Positions 9,539-17,605 of a stretch of DNA of 64,000 nucleotides are shown here, in pieces. How positions within the stretch are numbered: the stretch's first letter is position 1; the number at the start of each line of letters is the position of its first letter. Both the position numbers and the translations under genes were made by a program. The notes beneath the pieces are model-generated. The model was not told where the DNA came from. It saw only the letters and a program-made list of their open reading frames with translations, and ran no database searches. Origin of the DNA: JASGDC01 sp047608145 (GTDB lineage: Bacteria > Actinomycetota > Actinomycetes > Actinomycetales > Micrococcaceae); NCBI GenBank assembly GCA_047608145.1, contig JASGDC010000015.1:62001-126000 (forward strand). Reading direction: 5' to 3'.

Positions 9539-10441
9539 TCATTCTTCTTCATCGGGAAGTATTTCTCTTAGAGCTTCTATGGAAGGAACTACATACCAAG
9601 CTCCGCTAATAGGCGTAGTGAAGTTAGTTAATGCATCACGCACTCCATCAGTTCCAGCCATCCTGCGAAGCATCTCTTGCTGACGCCACTGATCTTGACT
9701 GAATCCGACGAATATTGTGCCATGATTAGAAGCACCACCAAATGCAGTATTCCTACGCAATATATCTAATTCTTCACCATCAACATCAACTATAGTTCGC
9801 GCCACATGGCTAGTTTCAGGTTTAACATCATCATCAAGTTCAATTGAATCTGGCTTGGTGCGGCCTATGACATCTTCTTGTTCCTTAACAGGTGTCTGAA
9901 CCCAAGAACTCTTATGTTCCCACAGTTGATAAAGGAGAATCGTACTACCTGCGCCTGGTACACCTTCAGGAACACTTATGACGCTAGGAGCCTCTAATGC
10001 ATCAGGATTCTCTGTGCCATCTTCAAACCCTGTTAAGTCACGTGAATCATGGTAAACCCAGCCCCAAGTTTCCGAAGCAACCTTTGCCAAAGAAGCAAGT
10101 ATCTTAATAGCGTCCATTGTCATATCAAAGACCGCTGAGCGGTCCGATCCTGCAATCCAAAACCATAAATCGTGCTGGGTAGCAGGCATTTCAAAGCCAT
10201 CTTTACCAACGATAGGTTGTTTGAAGTCTTTCACTGCAGGAACATGGTCTGCAGAAGCTAGAGACTCCCACAAAGTAGGTCGCACACCAAGCACAACGTT
10301 TGAACCATGAGTGGTTGGGTGATTAAGAATAGCTTGCAGTGCTTTCAATAGTTCAGCTTTATCGGCGTTATCTTGTAAGTCAAATTCGATATATGCATGC
10401 TCGGACGCTCCGAGACTTAAAATTCCAGATTGAAGAGTCAT
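9539..10441 (-). CDS. Dyp-type heme peroxidase
   Basis: Dye-decolorising peroxidases use heme and hydrogen peroxide to oxidise varied substrates. The 300-residue protein has the family GXXDG motif in TGFEDGTENPDA, the proximal heme His in ETSHVARTIVD and the C-terminal RRNTAFGG with the conserved Arg. No Tat or Sec signal peptide is visible, so it is a cytosolic type. I see no clear encapsulin-targeting tail (it ends in LPDEEE). It heads a pair with a broken flavodoxin gene. Confidence 0.92.
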   Translation of the reverse strand: MTLQSGILSLGASEHAYIEFDLQDNADKAELLKALQAILNHPTTHGSNVVLGVRPTLWESLASADHVPAVKDFKQPIVGKDGFEMPATQHDLWFWIAGSDRSAVFDMTMDAIKILASLAKVASETWGWVYHDSRDLTGFEDGTENPDALEAPSVISVPEGVPGAGSTILLYQLWEHKSSWVQTPVKEQEDVIGRTKPDSIELDDDVKPETSHVARTIVDVDGEELDILRRNTAFGGASNHGTIFVGFSQDQWRQQEMLRRMAGTDGVRDALTNFTTPISGAWYVVPSIEALREILPDEEE

Positions 10442-10764
10442 ACTCTAAGTTTATCAGTGTAGTTTGTTTCCTATACTCTAGAAAACAAATTGGTTGTGCT
10501 TACTTTCCTCTTCCTCAACTTTACTTTAAGGGAATACTGTTATTATTTTGTTCCTCTATTCATTAATTAAGGAATAAAATTATAAAGTTGTTCCTCTAAA
10601 ATAAATTATAGGAACAAACTGCATCTCTCATATCTTGAAATACCTGAGTTCACTATCGATGGTATATCTAATTACTCGGTCTGATTAGCATAAAGTACCT
10701 ACTAAAATTTGTGAACTTAAACCATGAGCTCCCTTAATACCTAATCTTCCATAATTTTTCATAG
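10442..10764. other. Non-coding stretch with TTGTTCCT repeats
   Basis: This 323-bp AT-rich gap holds no convincing gene. It contains the words TTGTTCCTCTA at 10548 and again at 10588, and an inverted pair TTGTTCCT (10588-10595) and AGGAACAA (10610-10617). These could be a weak hairpin or an operator in front of the DyP gene, whose start is at 10441. Confidence 0.4.
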
Positions 10765-11658
10765 TTAATCGCTTTCCAACATACTAGAATCAAGTTTTTC
10801 AAGCTGTTCTAGTTCAGTTAATTCAAAACTAAGTAAAGATTTATCAAGCTCATCTATGTTTTCTTGGTTTGGTTTTGAAAATATATCTACATACGTTTCA
10901 GAATTTGTGGGTTTAATAAATTCAACACCAATAAAGGGATACTGCTCTGTCAATTCATATGCATTGCTAATCTCTATAACTGTCTTATAGTGAGTTAACA
11001 AATCACTAACTTCATAGATACAATTGTCTAGTAAAGTAACTTCAATAATATACCCATCAATGTACTCACCCGTTTCTAATTTTAATTTTTTAGCTTCTAA
11101 AAATCGAATAATCTCGCCATAAGATATCTTTTCCAAAATTAAATCAGCAATTTCCCTTTCTCGTTCTTCTGATAAGGGTTTTGGTTTTTGCTTCAGTTCG
11201 TAACTGGAATAATTATCTATCAATGTACTTACGAATGTAATACTTTTTTGAGTGGTTAATGACATATTAAATGCTGGAATTCCACCTACTGAAAAAGCTA
11301 CATCTTCTTCAAATAAATCTACTCTCATGCTTAAACTAATATCAATATTAAAAGGATATCCACGCGTATCTAACGCTGCGTTCAAACCGTCAACCTTATG
11401 GTTAATATCCTGAAGCTGTTGATACCAACTTTGAAGAATTACTAAAGAATCATTACGAATAGGATAAATATCATAATTTATGATGATATTTATATGATTT
11501 TCATGTTTTCCGAGGATGACAGTTGATTTCCACTGCTCTTTAGAAATACCAACATCAAAATCACATACTTCTAGTAGAAGTGCGTCTTTTGCCACACCTT
11601 CTGTTACTTCACTTGGATTAATGAAGTAATCGTTAAGTGCGTTGTATAAATCCATCAT
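10765..11658 (-). CDS. Hypothetical protein, 297 residues
   Basis: I recognise no family. The protein is acidic and Leu/Ile/Glu-rich, has no signal peptide and no obvious membrane segment. It contains a charged helical stretch (LSEEREREIADLILEKISY) in the middle and an acidic C-terminus. Base composition is more AT-rich than the core genes, consistent with an accessory gene. The long uninterrupted frame and the amino-acid make-up support a real gene; no function is proposed. Confidence 0.65.
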   Translation of the reverse strand: MMDLYNALNDYFINPSEVTEGVAKDALLLEVCDFDVGISKEQWKSTVILGKHENHINIIINYDIYPIRNDSLVILQSWYQQLQDINHKVDGLNAALDTRGYPFNIDISLSMRVDLFEEDVAFSVGGIPAFNMSLTTQKSITFVSTLIDNYSSYELKQKPKPLSEEREREIADLILEKISYGEIIRFLEAKKLKLETGEYIDGYIIEVTLLDNCIYEVSDLLTHYKTVIEISNAYELTEQYPFIGVEFIKPTNSETYVDIFSKPNQENIDELDKSLLSFELTELEQLEKLDSSMLESD

Positions 11659-11775
11659 AAAGTAATACTAAATACTACCTATGACAAAATAATTAGAAAG
11701 CTTGAAATCTCAATACAATTAAGGTGGCGTCAATAACAATTAGATTAGGTTTACTAACTGGCTTATCCACAATAC

Positions 11776-11862
11776 CTACTGATTTTCTTCTTCATCACGC
11801 ATAGCTTCAATTCTGTTTTCAAATTCTTCATCAACTTCAATACCCTCAAGGAATTGAGCCAT
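11776..11862 (-). CDS. Possible 28-residue acidic small protein or detached C-terminus
   Basis: A short frame MAQFLEGIEVDEEFENRIEA (then MRDEEENQ) lies 13 bp downstream of the small acidic gene at 11876-12085. It may be a separate small gene or the displaced end of that gene: the upstream frame continues LIERENSDF without a stop back to the junction. No clear ribosome binding site. Confidence 0.3.
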   Translation of the reverse strand: MAQFLEGIEVDEEFENRIEAMRDEEENQ

Positions 11863-11875
11863 AAAATCACTATTT

Positions 11876-12085
11876 TCACGTTCTATAAGTTTTACTTAGT
11901 TCTTCAACTTCATGCTTAGAATACTTATCTTTGTCATGAAGTTTATAAACAGTTATCCGCCCATCTTTTACTTCATCATCAAAAGCAATTTCAGAGTATC
12001 CTAACAAATCAAGAGCCTCTAAATAATCACAATACTTAGAATCATCCTCTAGCTCTTCAACCGTTGGAATTTCATGTTCTTTCAT
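11876..12085 (-). CDS. Small acidic hypothetical protein, 69 residues
   Basis: The ATG at 12085 is preceded by AAGGAAAAGACA, a plausible ribosome binding site. The protein is acidic (HEIPTVEELEDDSKYCDYL) with a basic middle (KDGRITVYKLHDKDKYSKHE). I do not recognise it. Size, charge and position among accessory genes would fit an antitoxin-like protein, but no toxin partner with known motifs is adjacent. Confidence 0.5.
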   Translation of the reverse strand: MKEHEIPTVEELEDDSKYCDYLEALDLLGYSEIAFDDEVKDGRITVYKLHDKDKYSKHEVEELSKTYRT

Positions 12086-12220
12086 TGTCTTTTCCTTAAA
12101 GTATCTGTTAAAGCTAATTATTCATGACACCTACGACAAATTTTAAATTCCAGCAAAATCCCAAAAGTTAAGTAGATAATCCCCTTTTATTTTCTGCCAT
12201 TGTGTTATATTTATAGTTGT

Positions 12221-12340
12221 GTGTTTACCTAGGTCGTGTAAACACCGTTGAACTTTCAACACGGTTGGCCCCACTGACCTTGGTCCCGGAAGTTTCAACA
12301 GCCCTCTAGACCATTATTTCCTAGACAGAGAGAATATTAC
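12221..12340 (+). promoter_or_regulatory. Structured 5' leader of rpsT
   Basis: The 120 bases before rpsT are clearly more GC-rich than the surrounding intergenic DNA and can fold: GTGTTTAC (12221-12228) pairs with GTAAACAC (12238-12245), ACCGTTGAA (12244-12252) with TTCAACACGGT (12255-12265, two-base bulge), and GACCTTGGTC is self-complementary. S20 is autoregulated in other bacteria, so a leader that binds S20 is possible; that is inference. Confidence 0.5.
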
Positions 12341-12613
12341 GTGGCTAACATAAAGTCTCAGAAAAAACGTATTTTAACTAACGAAAAAGCACGTCTACGC
12401 AACAATAGTACAAAGTCAGAGATTAAGACTCTAACTCGTCGCGTTGATGAAGCAATTGAAGCAGACGATGCAGAAAAAGCTGCAGAAGCATTAAAGACAG
12501 TTTCACGCAAGATTGACAAGGCAGTAAGCAAAGGCGTATTTCACGCAAACAATGCTGCTAACAAAAAATCAAAGATTGCAGCTCGCGTTAACAAGCTAGA
12601 AGAAGATAAGTAA
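12341..12613 (+). CDS. rpsT: Ribosomal protein bS20
   Basis: bS20 is a primary binding protein of the 30S subunit. The 90-residue protein is rich in Lys/Ala and shows the family pattern ANIKSQKKRILTNEKARLRN near the N-terminus and KAVSKGVFHANNAANKKS near the C-terminus. It uses a GTG start after GAGAGAATATTAC. In Actinobacteria it usually lies near holA/comEC, which here are 13 kb away, with the type I restriction locus between them. A hairpin terminator follows at 12641. Confidence 0.97.
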   Translation: MANIKSQKKRILTNEKARLRNNSTKSEIKTLTRRVDEAIEADDAEKAAEALKTVSRKIDKAVSKGVFHANNAANKKSKIAARVNKLEEDK

Positions 12614-12640
12614 GCTTTTAGCGATTAAAAACTTTAAATA

Positions 12641-12676
12641 TAGCCTAGTTCCATTAATGAGCTAGGCTAATTTTTA
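12641..12676 (+). terminator. Rho-independent terminator of rpsT
   Basis: TAGCCTAG (12641-12648) pairs with CTAGGCTA (12662-12669) and is followed by ATTTTTATA. It lies 28 bp after the rpsT stop. Confidence 0.75.
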
Positions 12677-12712
12677 TATATACTTAAATTATTTTCCTAA
12701 AATGAAATATAC

Positions 12713-12735
12713 GAAGCGTGGCTACCGCAGAAATT
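12713..12735. repeat. Inverted repeat A, left copy (hsdS switch)
   Basis: The 23-bp sequence at 12713-12735 (GAAGCGTGGCTACCGCAG then AAATT) is an exact inverted copy of 15851-15873, where it encodes EAWLPQK near the start of the active HsdS. It marks the 5' boundary of the silent cassette. TATAC also precedes both copies, with one extra base in the active one. Confidence 0.85.
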
Positions 12736-13795
12736 AGGTAAAATTTGTAGATCTTACTCCGGAGGAACACCATCAGTTAAGAACCATAATTACTATATAG
12801 GCAACATACCTTTCATTCGTTCTGGAGAGATCAACTCTGAAAGCACAGAACTATTAATTAACGAAACTGCCTTTAATCATTCTTCAGTAAAAATGGTTAG
12901 TAGAGGCGATATTCTTTATGCATTATACGGAGCAACCAGTGGTGAAGTCGCAATCTCAAAGATTAATGGAGCAATTAATCAAGCTATACTTGCCATTAAA
13001 CCTGAGTGCGGTCATGATACTTACTACATTTATACGTGGTTAAATAAACAAAGAAAAAAGCTTTTATCAACTTACTTACAAGGAGGACAAGGTAATCTAT
13101 CGGGGACATTAGTTAAAAGTTTTCGAATATATTCTCCTTTAGAATATGAACAAGAAAAAATTGGTGAGTTTTTCAAAAAAATTGATTCTCTTATCGCTAA
13201 GCACACGCAAAAATTAGAGCTTCTTAAGAAGCTTAAAAAAGGATATTTACAAAAAATATTTTCACAAGAACTAAGATTTAGAGGGTTTACTGATTCATGG
13301 CAAGAACATAGATTTCAAGAAATCTTTAATTATGAAAGACCCGATAAGTATATAGTTAGTGACACAAATTATGTCAAAAATGGCGTGCCAGTTTTGACAG
13401 CAAATAAATCTTTCACATTAGGCTATACTCAAGAAAAGGATTTTTATGAAAAAGTACCTTGCATTATTTTTGATGATTTTACCCTAGACAGTAAGTATGT
13501 TGATTTTCCTTTTAAAGTTAAATCTTCAGCTTTAAAAATTTTAAATGTAAAAGATTCATACGATATAAGATTTGCTTTTGAATTACTGAATATAACCCGT
13601 ATTCCTAAAGAAGGACATTCTAGGCACTATATATCAATTGTGCAGAAGAAAAAAATATTTAGCCCTAAAACGCTAGAGCAGGGAGAGATTGGAAATTTTT
13701 GTAATACTATCTATAATCTTTTGACTATGAATTCTAAGAAATTAGATACGCTAAAACAAACAAAGAGAGCTTATTTACAGAAAATGTTTATTTAG
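12713..13795 (+). CDS. hsdS: Silent second hsdS cassette (specificity subunit without its own start)
   Basis: From the repeat at 12713 an open frame of 360 codons reads EAWLPQKLGKICRSYSGGTP and continues through a complete target-recognition domain 1, the central conserved helix (EFFKKIDSLIAKHTQKLELL), a second domain and the C-terminal YLQKMFI. In this orientation it has no start codon in frame before the repeat and no promoter; the first ATG is internal at 12893. Both recognition domains differ from those of the active hsdS at 14770-15939, while the linkers are identical. It is best read as a reservoir of alternative DNA-recognition domains used by inversion. Confidence 0.85.
   Translation, partial: EAWLPQKLGKICRSYSGGTPSVKNHNYYIGNIPFIRSGEINSESTELLINETAFNHSSVKMVSRGDILYALYGATSGEVAISKINGAINQAILAIKPECGHDTYYIYTWLNKQRKKLLSTYLQGGQGNLSGTLVKSFRIYSPLEYEQEKIGEFFKKIDSLIAKHTQKLELLKKLKKGYLQKIFSQELRFRGFTDSWQEHRFQEIFNYERPDKYIVSDTNYVKNGVPVLTANKSFTLGYTQEKDFYEKVPCIIFDDFTLDSKYVDFPFKVKSSALKILNVKDSYDIRFAFELLNITRIPKEGHSRHYISIVQKKKIFSPKTLEQGEIGNFCNTIYNLLTMNSKKLDTLKQTKRAYLQKMFI
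13164..13275. repeat. Inverted repeat B, left copy (central linker of hsdS)
   Basis: These 112 bp are an exact inverted copy of 15299-15410; I compared the two base by base. They encode the conserved central helix of HsdS, between recognition domains 1 and 2. Inversion here would swap only domain 2. Confidence 0.9.
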
Positions 13796-13840
13796 GCTAC
13801 TTTAGCTACAATAGGTATTTTTCTCGAGAAAGGTATCTAC

Positions 13841-14764
13841 ATGGCTTATAAAACACAGTTATTTCATCTTTACTTCAAACAGTGGATAACTATTTATAAA
13901 CAAGGAGCTGTAAGTAAAGTGACATTAGATAAATATTTGATTAATTGTGAGCACCTTAAGAAAATAGCTCCACAATTAAAGCTATATAATTTAAACCGCC
14001 AGAGTTATCAGCAGGTACTAAATGAATATGCTCAAACACATGAAAAACGAACTACTTTAGATTTTCATCATCAATTAAGATCATCATTGCAAGACGCTTT
14101 TGATGATCAAATTATAAAAAGAGATCCAACAAGAAAAGCAATAATAAAAGGAACAGTTAGTAGAAAACGTAAAAAGAAATTCTTACATAAAGAGGAATTA
14201 AAACAGTTATTAAAGCAGTTAAATATAGATGGAAATTTAACATTAGATTATCTAATCTTATTATTAGCAAAAACTGGACTACGTTTTTCTGAAGCAATTG
14301 CACTTATTCCTAAAGATTTCGATTTTAATTTAAACCAGATTTCAATAACAAAAACGTGGAGTTACAAAAATATCCATGCTGATTTTGCATCTACGAAGAA
14401 TAAATCTTCTGAACGCACTATTGTTATAGATAAGATTCTAGCTAGATCTTTCAAAGTTGTTTTAGAACAAAATAAACTAGAAACTCCTATTTTTCTTAAA
14501 CCAGGAAAACGAATTCACAATGACACAAGTAATGATCATCTAGAAAAGTTATGTAAACAAGCGAATATTCCAAGTATTAGTTTGCATGGCTTACGTCATA
14601 CTCATGCTTCAATCCTTCTGTATAGTGGTGTATCAGTAGGATCGGTTGCTAGAAGACTAGGTCATGCAAATATAACCACTACTCAGAAAACTTACTTACA
14701 TATTATTAGAGAACTAGAAGTTCAAGATAATGAAAAAGTGTTAAAAGCTATGCAAAATTTCTAA
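13841..14764 (+). CDS. Tyrosine recombinase of the hsdS inversion locus
   Basis: A 307-residue phage-integrase family recombinase. The catalytic set is visible: Arg in KTGLRFSEA, His-x-x-Arg in LHGLRHTHAS, the RRLGHANITTT block and Tyr in QKTYLHI. The N-terminal half is the SAM-like core-binding domain. It lies between the active and silent hsdS copies, inside the region bounded by both inverted-repeat pairs, and ends 5 bp from the hsdS stop in convergent orientation. The same layout occurs in known invertible type I loci such as the pneumococcal ivr locus. It is very likely the enzyme that inverts the locus. Confidence 0.92.
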   Translation: MAYKTQLFHLYFKQWITIYKQGAVSKVTLDKYLINCEHLKKIAPQLKLYNLNRQSYQQVLNEYAQTHEKRTTLDFHHQLRSSLQDAFDDQIIKRDPTRKAIIKGTVSRKRKKKFLHKEELKQLLKQLNIDGNLTLDYLILLLAKTGLRFSEAIALIPKDFDFNLNQISITKTWSYKNIHADFASTKNKSSERTIVIDKILARSFKVVLEQNKLETPIFLKPGKRIHNDTSNDHLEKLCKQANIPSISLHGLRHTHASILLYSGVSVGSVARRLGHANITTTQKTYLHIIRELEVQDNEKVLKAMQNF

Positions 14765-14769
14765 TAGGA

Positions 14770-15939
14770 TTAGATGAACATTTTTTGCAAATAACCTTGT
14801 TTTTGGCTATCTAGTAGTTCAATTTTTTTTACAGTTTTAGATATAAAATTGTCACACATATTGAGAAAGTAGCCAATTCTTTCTTGTTCATCATTATAAG
14901 GTAAAGTTACAAAGAAATCATTGGTAAAAGTTTTTATAACATGGGGGATGTTAGGAGTCCTATATTTAGTATATATTTTTTGTTGATGTTGTTTTAAAAA
15001 ATGATACAAAAAGTCTCCAGAGTATTTTGGCCTGAATGCTTTTAAAGTGGTTCCCAGTGCTCCTGAAAACCCGTAATATACAGTTCCAGCTTGTGAACCA
15101 TCCCATAAAATTAAAATATCAGTTTTCTGTGTATCGGCTTTAGCACTAACATAAGAAAAATTCCCTCCATTTAAATAACTGGTCTCAAGATATCTGCTTT
15201 CTTTGCCAAGCATATTAGCTTTAGCTTTTCCTTTAAATTCTAAGCTAATAATTTCTTTTAGTTTTTGTTTTCTCCAAAGTTCATGGAATCCATCAAACCT
15301 TAGTTCTTGTGAAAATATTTTTTGTAAATATCCTTTTTTAAGCTTCTTAAGAAGCTCTAATTTTTGCGTGTGCTTAGCGATAAGAGAATCAATTTTTTTG
15401 AAAAACTCACTAATCTTCTCTTGTTCTGATAGCAAAGGGATGAATATTTTATGATTTTTAACTATATTTGAATTCAAATTTACTTGACTTCCTGGTTGAC
15501 CATATTTACGCCAGATATCTTTGTGTAATTCTAATTGTTGAAACATAAAATCTATATTGAATTTGGGATTTAAAAAAATCAAAAAACCATCATGTACTCC
15601 TGTTTTTACATAATTAATTAAAGGTTTACCGACTGTGGCTGCAATACTTAACAATAGATGAGGATCATACAATATGCGAGTTTTTTGTTGTCCTAGAACA
15701 GACAACTTTTGGGTTAGTCTATGAATTCGCCCATTTTGTTCGGTTACATCTGCAATTCTTAACCAACCTACATCTGAATTATTGCTAAACCATTTAGCAT
15801 CACTGATGGGTCTTGGAGAAGCACCTCTTACCACATCAGAAACTTCAGAAAATTTCTGCGGTAGCCACGCTTCTGTATACCCTTTGAATCTTAAATCAGG
15901 CTGAACTATTTCTTCTTGTTGTTTTTTCTTTTCAATCAT
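14770..15939 (-). CDS. hsdS: Type I restriction-modification specificity subunit (expressed copy)
   Basis: HsdS sets the DNA sequence recognised by the HsdR/M/S complex. The 389-residue protein has two recognition domains (about residues 25-165 and 225-365), each followed by a conserved helix: EFFKKIDSLIAKHTQKLELL and the C-terminal KIELLDSQKQGYLQKMFI. It starts 2 bp after the hsdM stop, so it is co-translated with hsdM. Residues 22-29 (TEAWLPQK) lie on repeat A and the central linker on repeat B, both present inverted at 12713-13275. Its domain content is therefore probably variable within a population. Confidence 0.93.
   Translation of the reverse strand: MIEKKKQQEEIVQPDLRFKGYTEAWLPQKFSEVSDVVRGASPRPISDAKWFSNNSDVGWLRIADVTEQNGRIHRLTQKLSVLGQQKTRILYDPHLLLSIAATVGKPLINYVKTGVHDGFLIFLNPKFNIDFMFQQLELHKDIWRKYGQPGSQVNLNSNIVKNHKIFIPLLSEQEKISEFFKKIDSLIAKHTQKLELLKKLKKGYLQKIFSQELRFDGFHELWRKQKLKEIISLEFKGKAKANMLGKESRYLETSYLNGGNFSYVSAKADTQKTDILILWDGSQAGTVYYGFSGALGTTLKAFRPKYSGDFLYHFLKQHQQKIYTKYRTPNIPHVIKTFTNDFFVTLPYNDEQERIGYFLNMCDNFISKTVKKIELLDSQKQGYLQKMFI
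15299..15410. repeat. Inverted repeat B, right copy
   Basis: This 112-bp stretch inside the active hsdS is the exact reverse complement of 13164-13275. Together the two copies bound a 2.25-kb segment holding the recombinase and both second recognition domains. Confidence 0.9.
15851..15873. repeat. Inverted repeat A, right copy
   Basis: This 23-bp stretch near the 5' end of the active hsdS is the exact reverse complement of 12713-12735. The pair bounds a 3.16-kb segment; inversion between them would exchange both recognition domains at once. Confidence 0.85.
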
Positions 15940-15941
15940 AG

Positions 15942-17597
15942 CTACTTGCCTTCTTTTCTATGTGGTTTAGTTTCCACAAGTTGAGCTTCCATTTCAGCAA
16001 ATTCAGCTTCAAGCTCTGCAATTTCTTTATCTAGTTTTGCAATTTCTGCTTTGACTTCGTTTATGTCAATCAGCTCTTCTTCTTCGAAAGTATCTACATA
16101 ACGTGGAATATTTAAGTTGAACTCATTTTCTTCAATCTCATCGAAGTCGGCTACATGTGCGTACTTATCAACATCTTTACGTTCATTATAGGTTTCGATA
16201 ATCTTGTCAATATCAGAATCACGAAGGATATTTTGTTTCTTGCCCTTTTCAAAGTCATTACTTGCATCAATAAAAAGAATATCCTTGTTAGCACGATTCT
16301 TATTGAACACTAAAACTACAGTTGGAATTCCGGTAGAGAAGAAGATTCCTGCAGGTAAACCAATTACGGCATCAAGCCAGTTTTTCTCAATGATTTTCTG
16401 TCTAATTGCACTCTCTGCAGCACCTCGAAACAAAACACCGTGTGGCAACACAATAGCCATTGTGCCGTCTTCTTTTAAGTGATAAAGCGCGTGCTGCACA
16501 AAAGCAAAATCTGCTTTAGACTTAGGAGCTAATCTACCGTAGTCTTTGAATCTTGGATCTTTAAGTTTATTAGCATTGTTATCCCATTTCTGTGAATATG
16601 GTGGGTTTGCAACTACTGCATCGAAACTACGTGGCCTATCAACACCATCAGTATCTGTTCCATCAGGCCAATCTTGTTCAAGAGTATCAGCATTGCGTAA
16701 ATCCATATTTTGGTAATCCGTACCATGCATCATAAGATTCATTCGTGCAAGGTTGTAGGTTGTGGTGTTTAATTCTTGGCCATGAAAATGCACACTTCCC
16801 TTTTGTTCGCGACGTGGAAGTTCGTTCTTAACAGTAAGAAGTAGTGACCCCGAACCCATTGTAGGGTCATAAACTGTGAATTGTTTATCGTCAGGAGCAT
16901 CTAAAGTTACAAGTTTTGCAAGCACTCTAGAAACTTGGTGTGGAGTATAGAATTCCCCTGCTTTCTTTCCTGAATTACCAGCAAATTGTGCAATCAAATA
17001 TTCATAAACATCTCCCAAAACATCACGACCATTTTCTTGGTAATCAAATTCATTAACGAGTTCCACAATGCCTGTTAATGCTTTCGCTCGTGAAGTTGTA
17101 CTTGTACCAAGCCTAGAATTGTTTAAATTAACATCAGCAAAAATCTCACGAAAATCTTGTTGCGCATTAACGTTTAACATCGCATTTTTATCAAACTCAT
17201 CAAACATTTCTTGATAGTCGGAAGGCTGTATTTTCTTTTGTTCTGCTTTCTCCACAATAGTCGCCCAAGTAAACTCTGGCGGAATAACGTAACCTAGCCC
17301 CGATGATATTTCTTGAATATAATCTTCTAAATCATCACCTGAGGCTTGTTTACGATAAACATCATTAATGTTTTTATTATCGTCAAGGTCCAAAAGATTC
17401 TGGTCTTCTAAATACTTTTCCTGGCGTTCAGACAGATAACGATAAAACATGAAACCTAATATATAATTACGGAATTCACTAGCATCCATATTGCCACGCA
17501 AATTATTAGCCATTTCCCATAATTTAGCAGTAATATTTTGCGCGGCACTTTCTGTAGTAGATTCTATATTCTCTTTTTTATTTTCTGCGGTAGTCAT
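15942..17597 (-). CDS. hsdM: Type I restriction-modification DNA methyltransferase subunit
   Basis: HsdM is the N6-adenine methyltransferase of the complex. The 551-residue protein shows the N-terminal HsdM helical domain (KLWEMANNLRGNMDASEFRN), the SAM motif DPTMGSGSLLL and the catalytic NPPY in FDAVVANPPYSQKW. The C-terminus is a long coiled coil (EVKAEIAKLDKEIAELEAEF) that contacts HsdS. It lies 8 bp after hsdR and 2 bp before hsdS. All key motifs are intact. Confidence 0.96.
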   Translation of the reverse strand: MTTAENKKENIESTTESAAQNITAKLWEMANNLRGNMDASEFRNYILGFMFYRYLSERQEKYLEDQNLLDLDDNKNINDVYRKQASGDDLEDYIQEISSGLGYVIPPEFTWATIVEKAEQKKIQPSDYQEMFDEFDKNAMLNVNAQQDFREIFADVNLNNSRLGTSTTSRAKALTGIVELVNEFDYQENGRDVLGDVYEYLIAQFAGNSGKKAGEFYTPHQVSRVLAKLVTLDAPDDKQFTVYDPTMGSGSLLLTVKNELPRREQKGSVHFHGQELNTTTYNLARMNLMMHGTDYQNMDLRNADTLEQDWPDGTDTDGVDRPRSFDAVVANPPYSQKWDNNANKLKDPRFKDYGRLAPKSKADFAFVQHALYHLKEDGTMAIVLPHGVLFRGAAESAIRQKIIEKNWLDAVIGLPAGIFFSTGIPTVVLVFNKNRANKDILFIDASNDFEKGKKQNILRDSDIDKIIETYNERKDVDKYAHVADFDEIEENEFNLNIPRYVDTFEEEELIDINEVKAEIAKLDKEIAELEAEFAEMEAQLVETKPHRKEGK

Positions 17598-17605
17598 TCT
17601 TATTC

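Noticed and set aside
12893..13795. A second independent hsdS gene starting at the ATG 12893
   Set aside because: The frame is open and homologous to HsdS back to the repeat at 12713, so that ATG is inside recognition domain 1; the copy has no start of its own.
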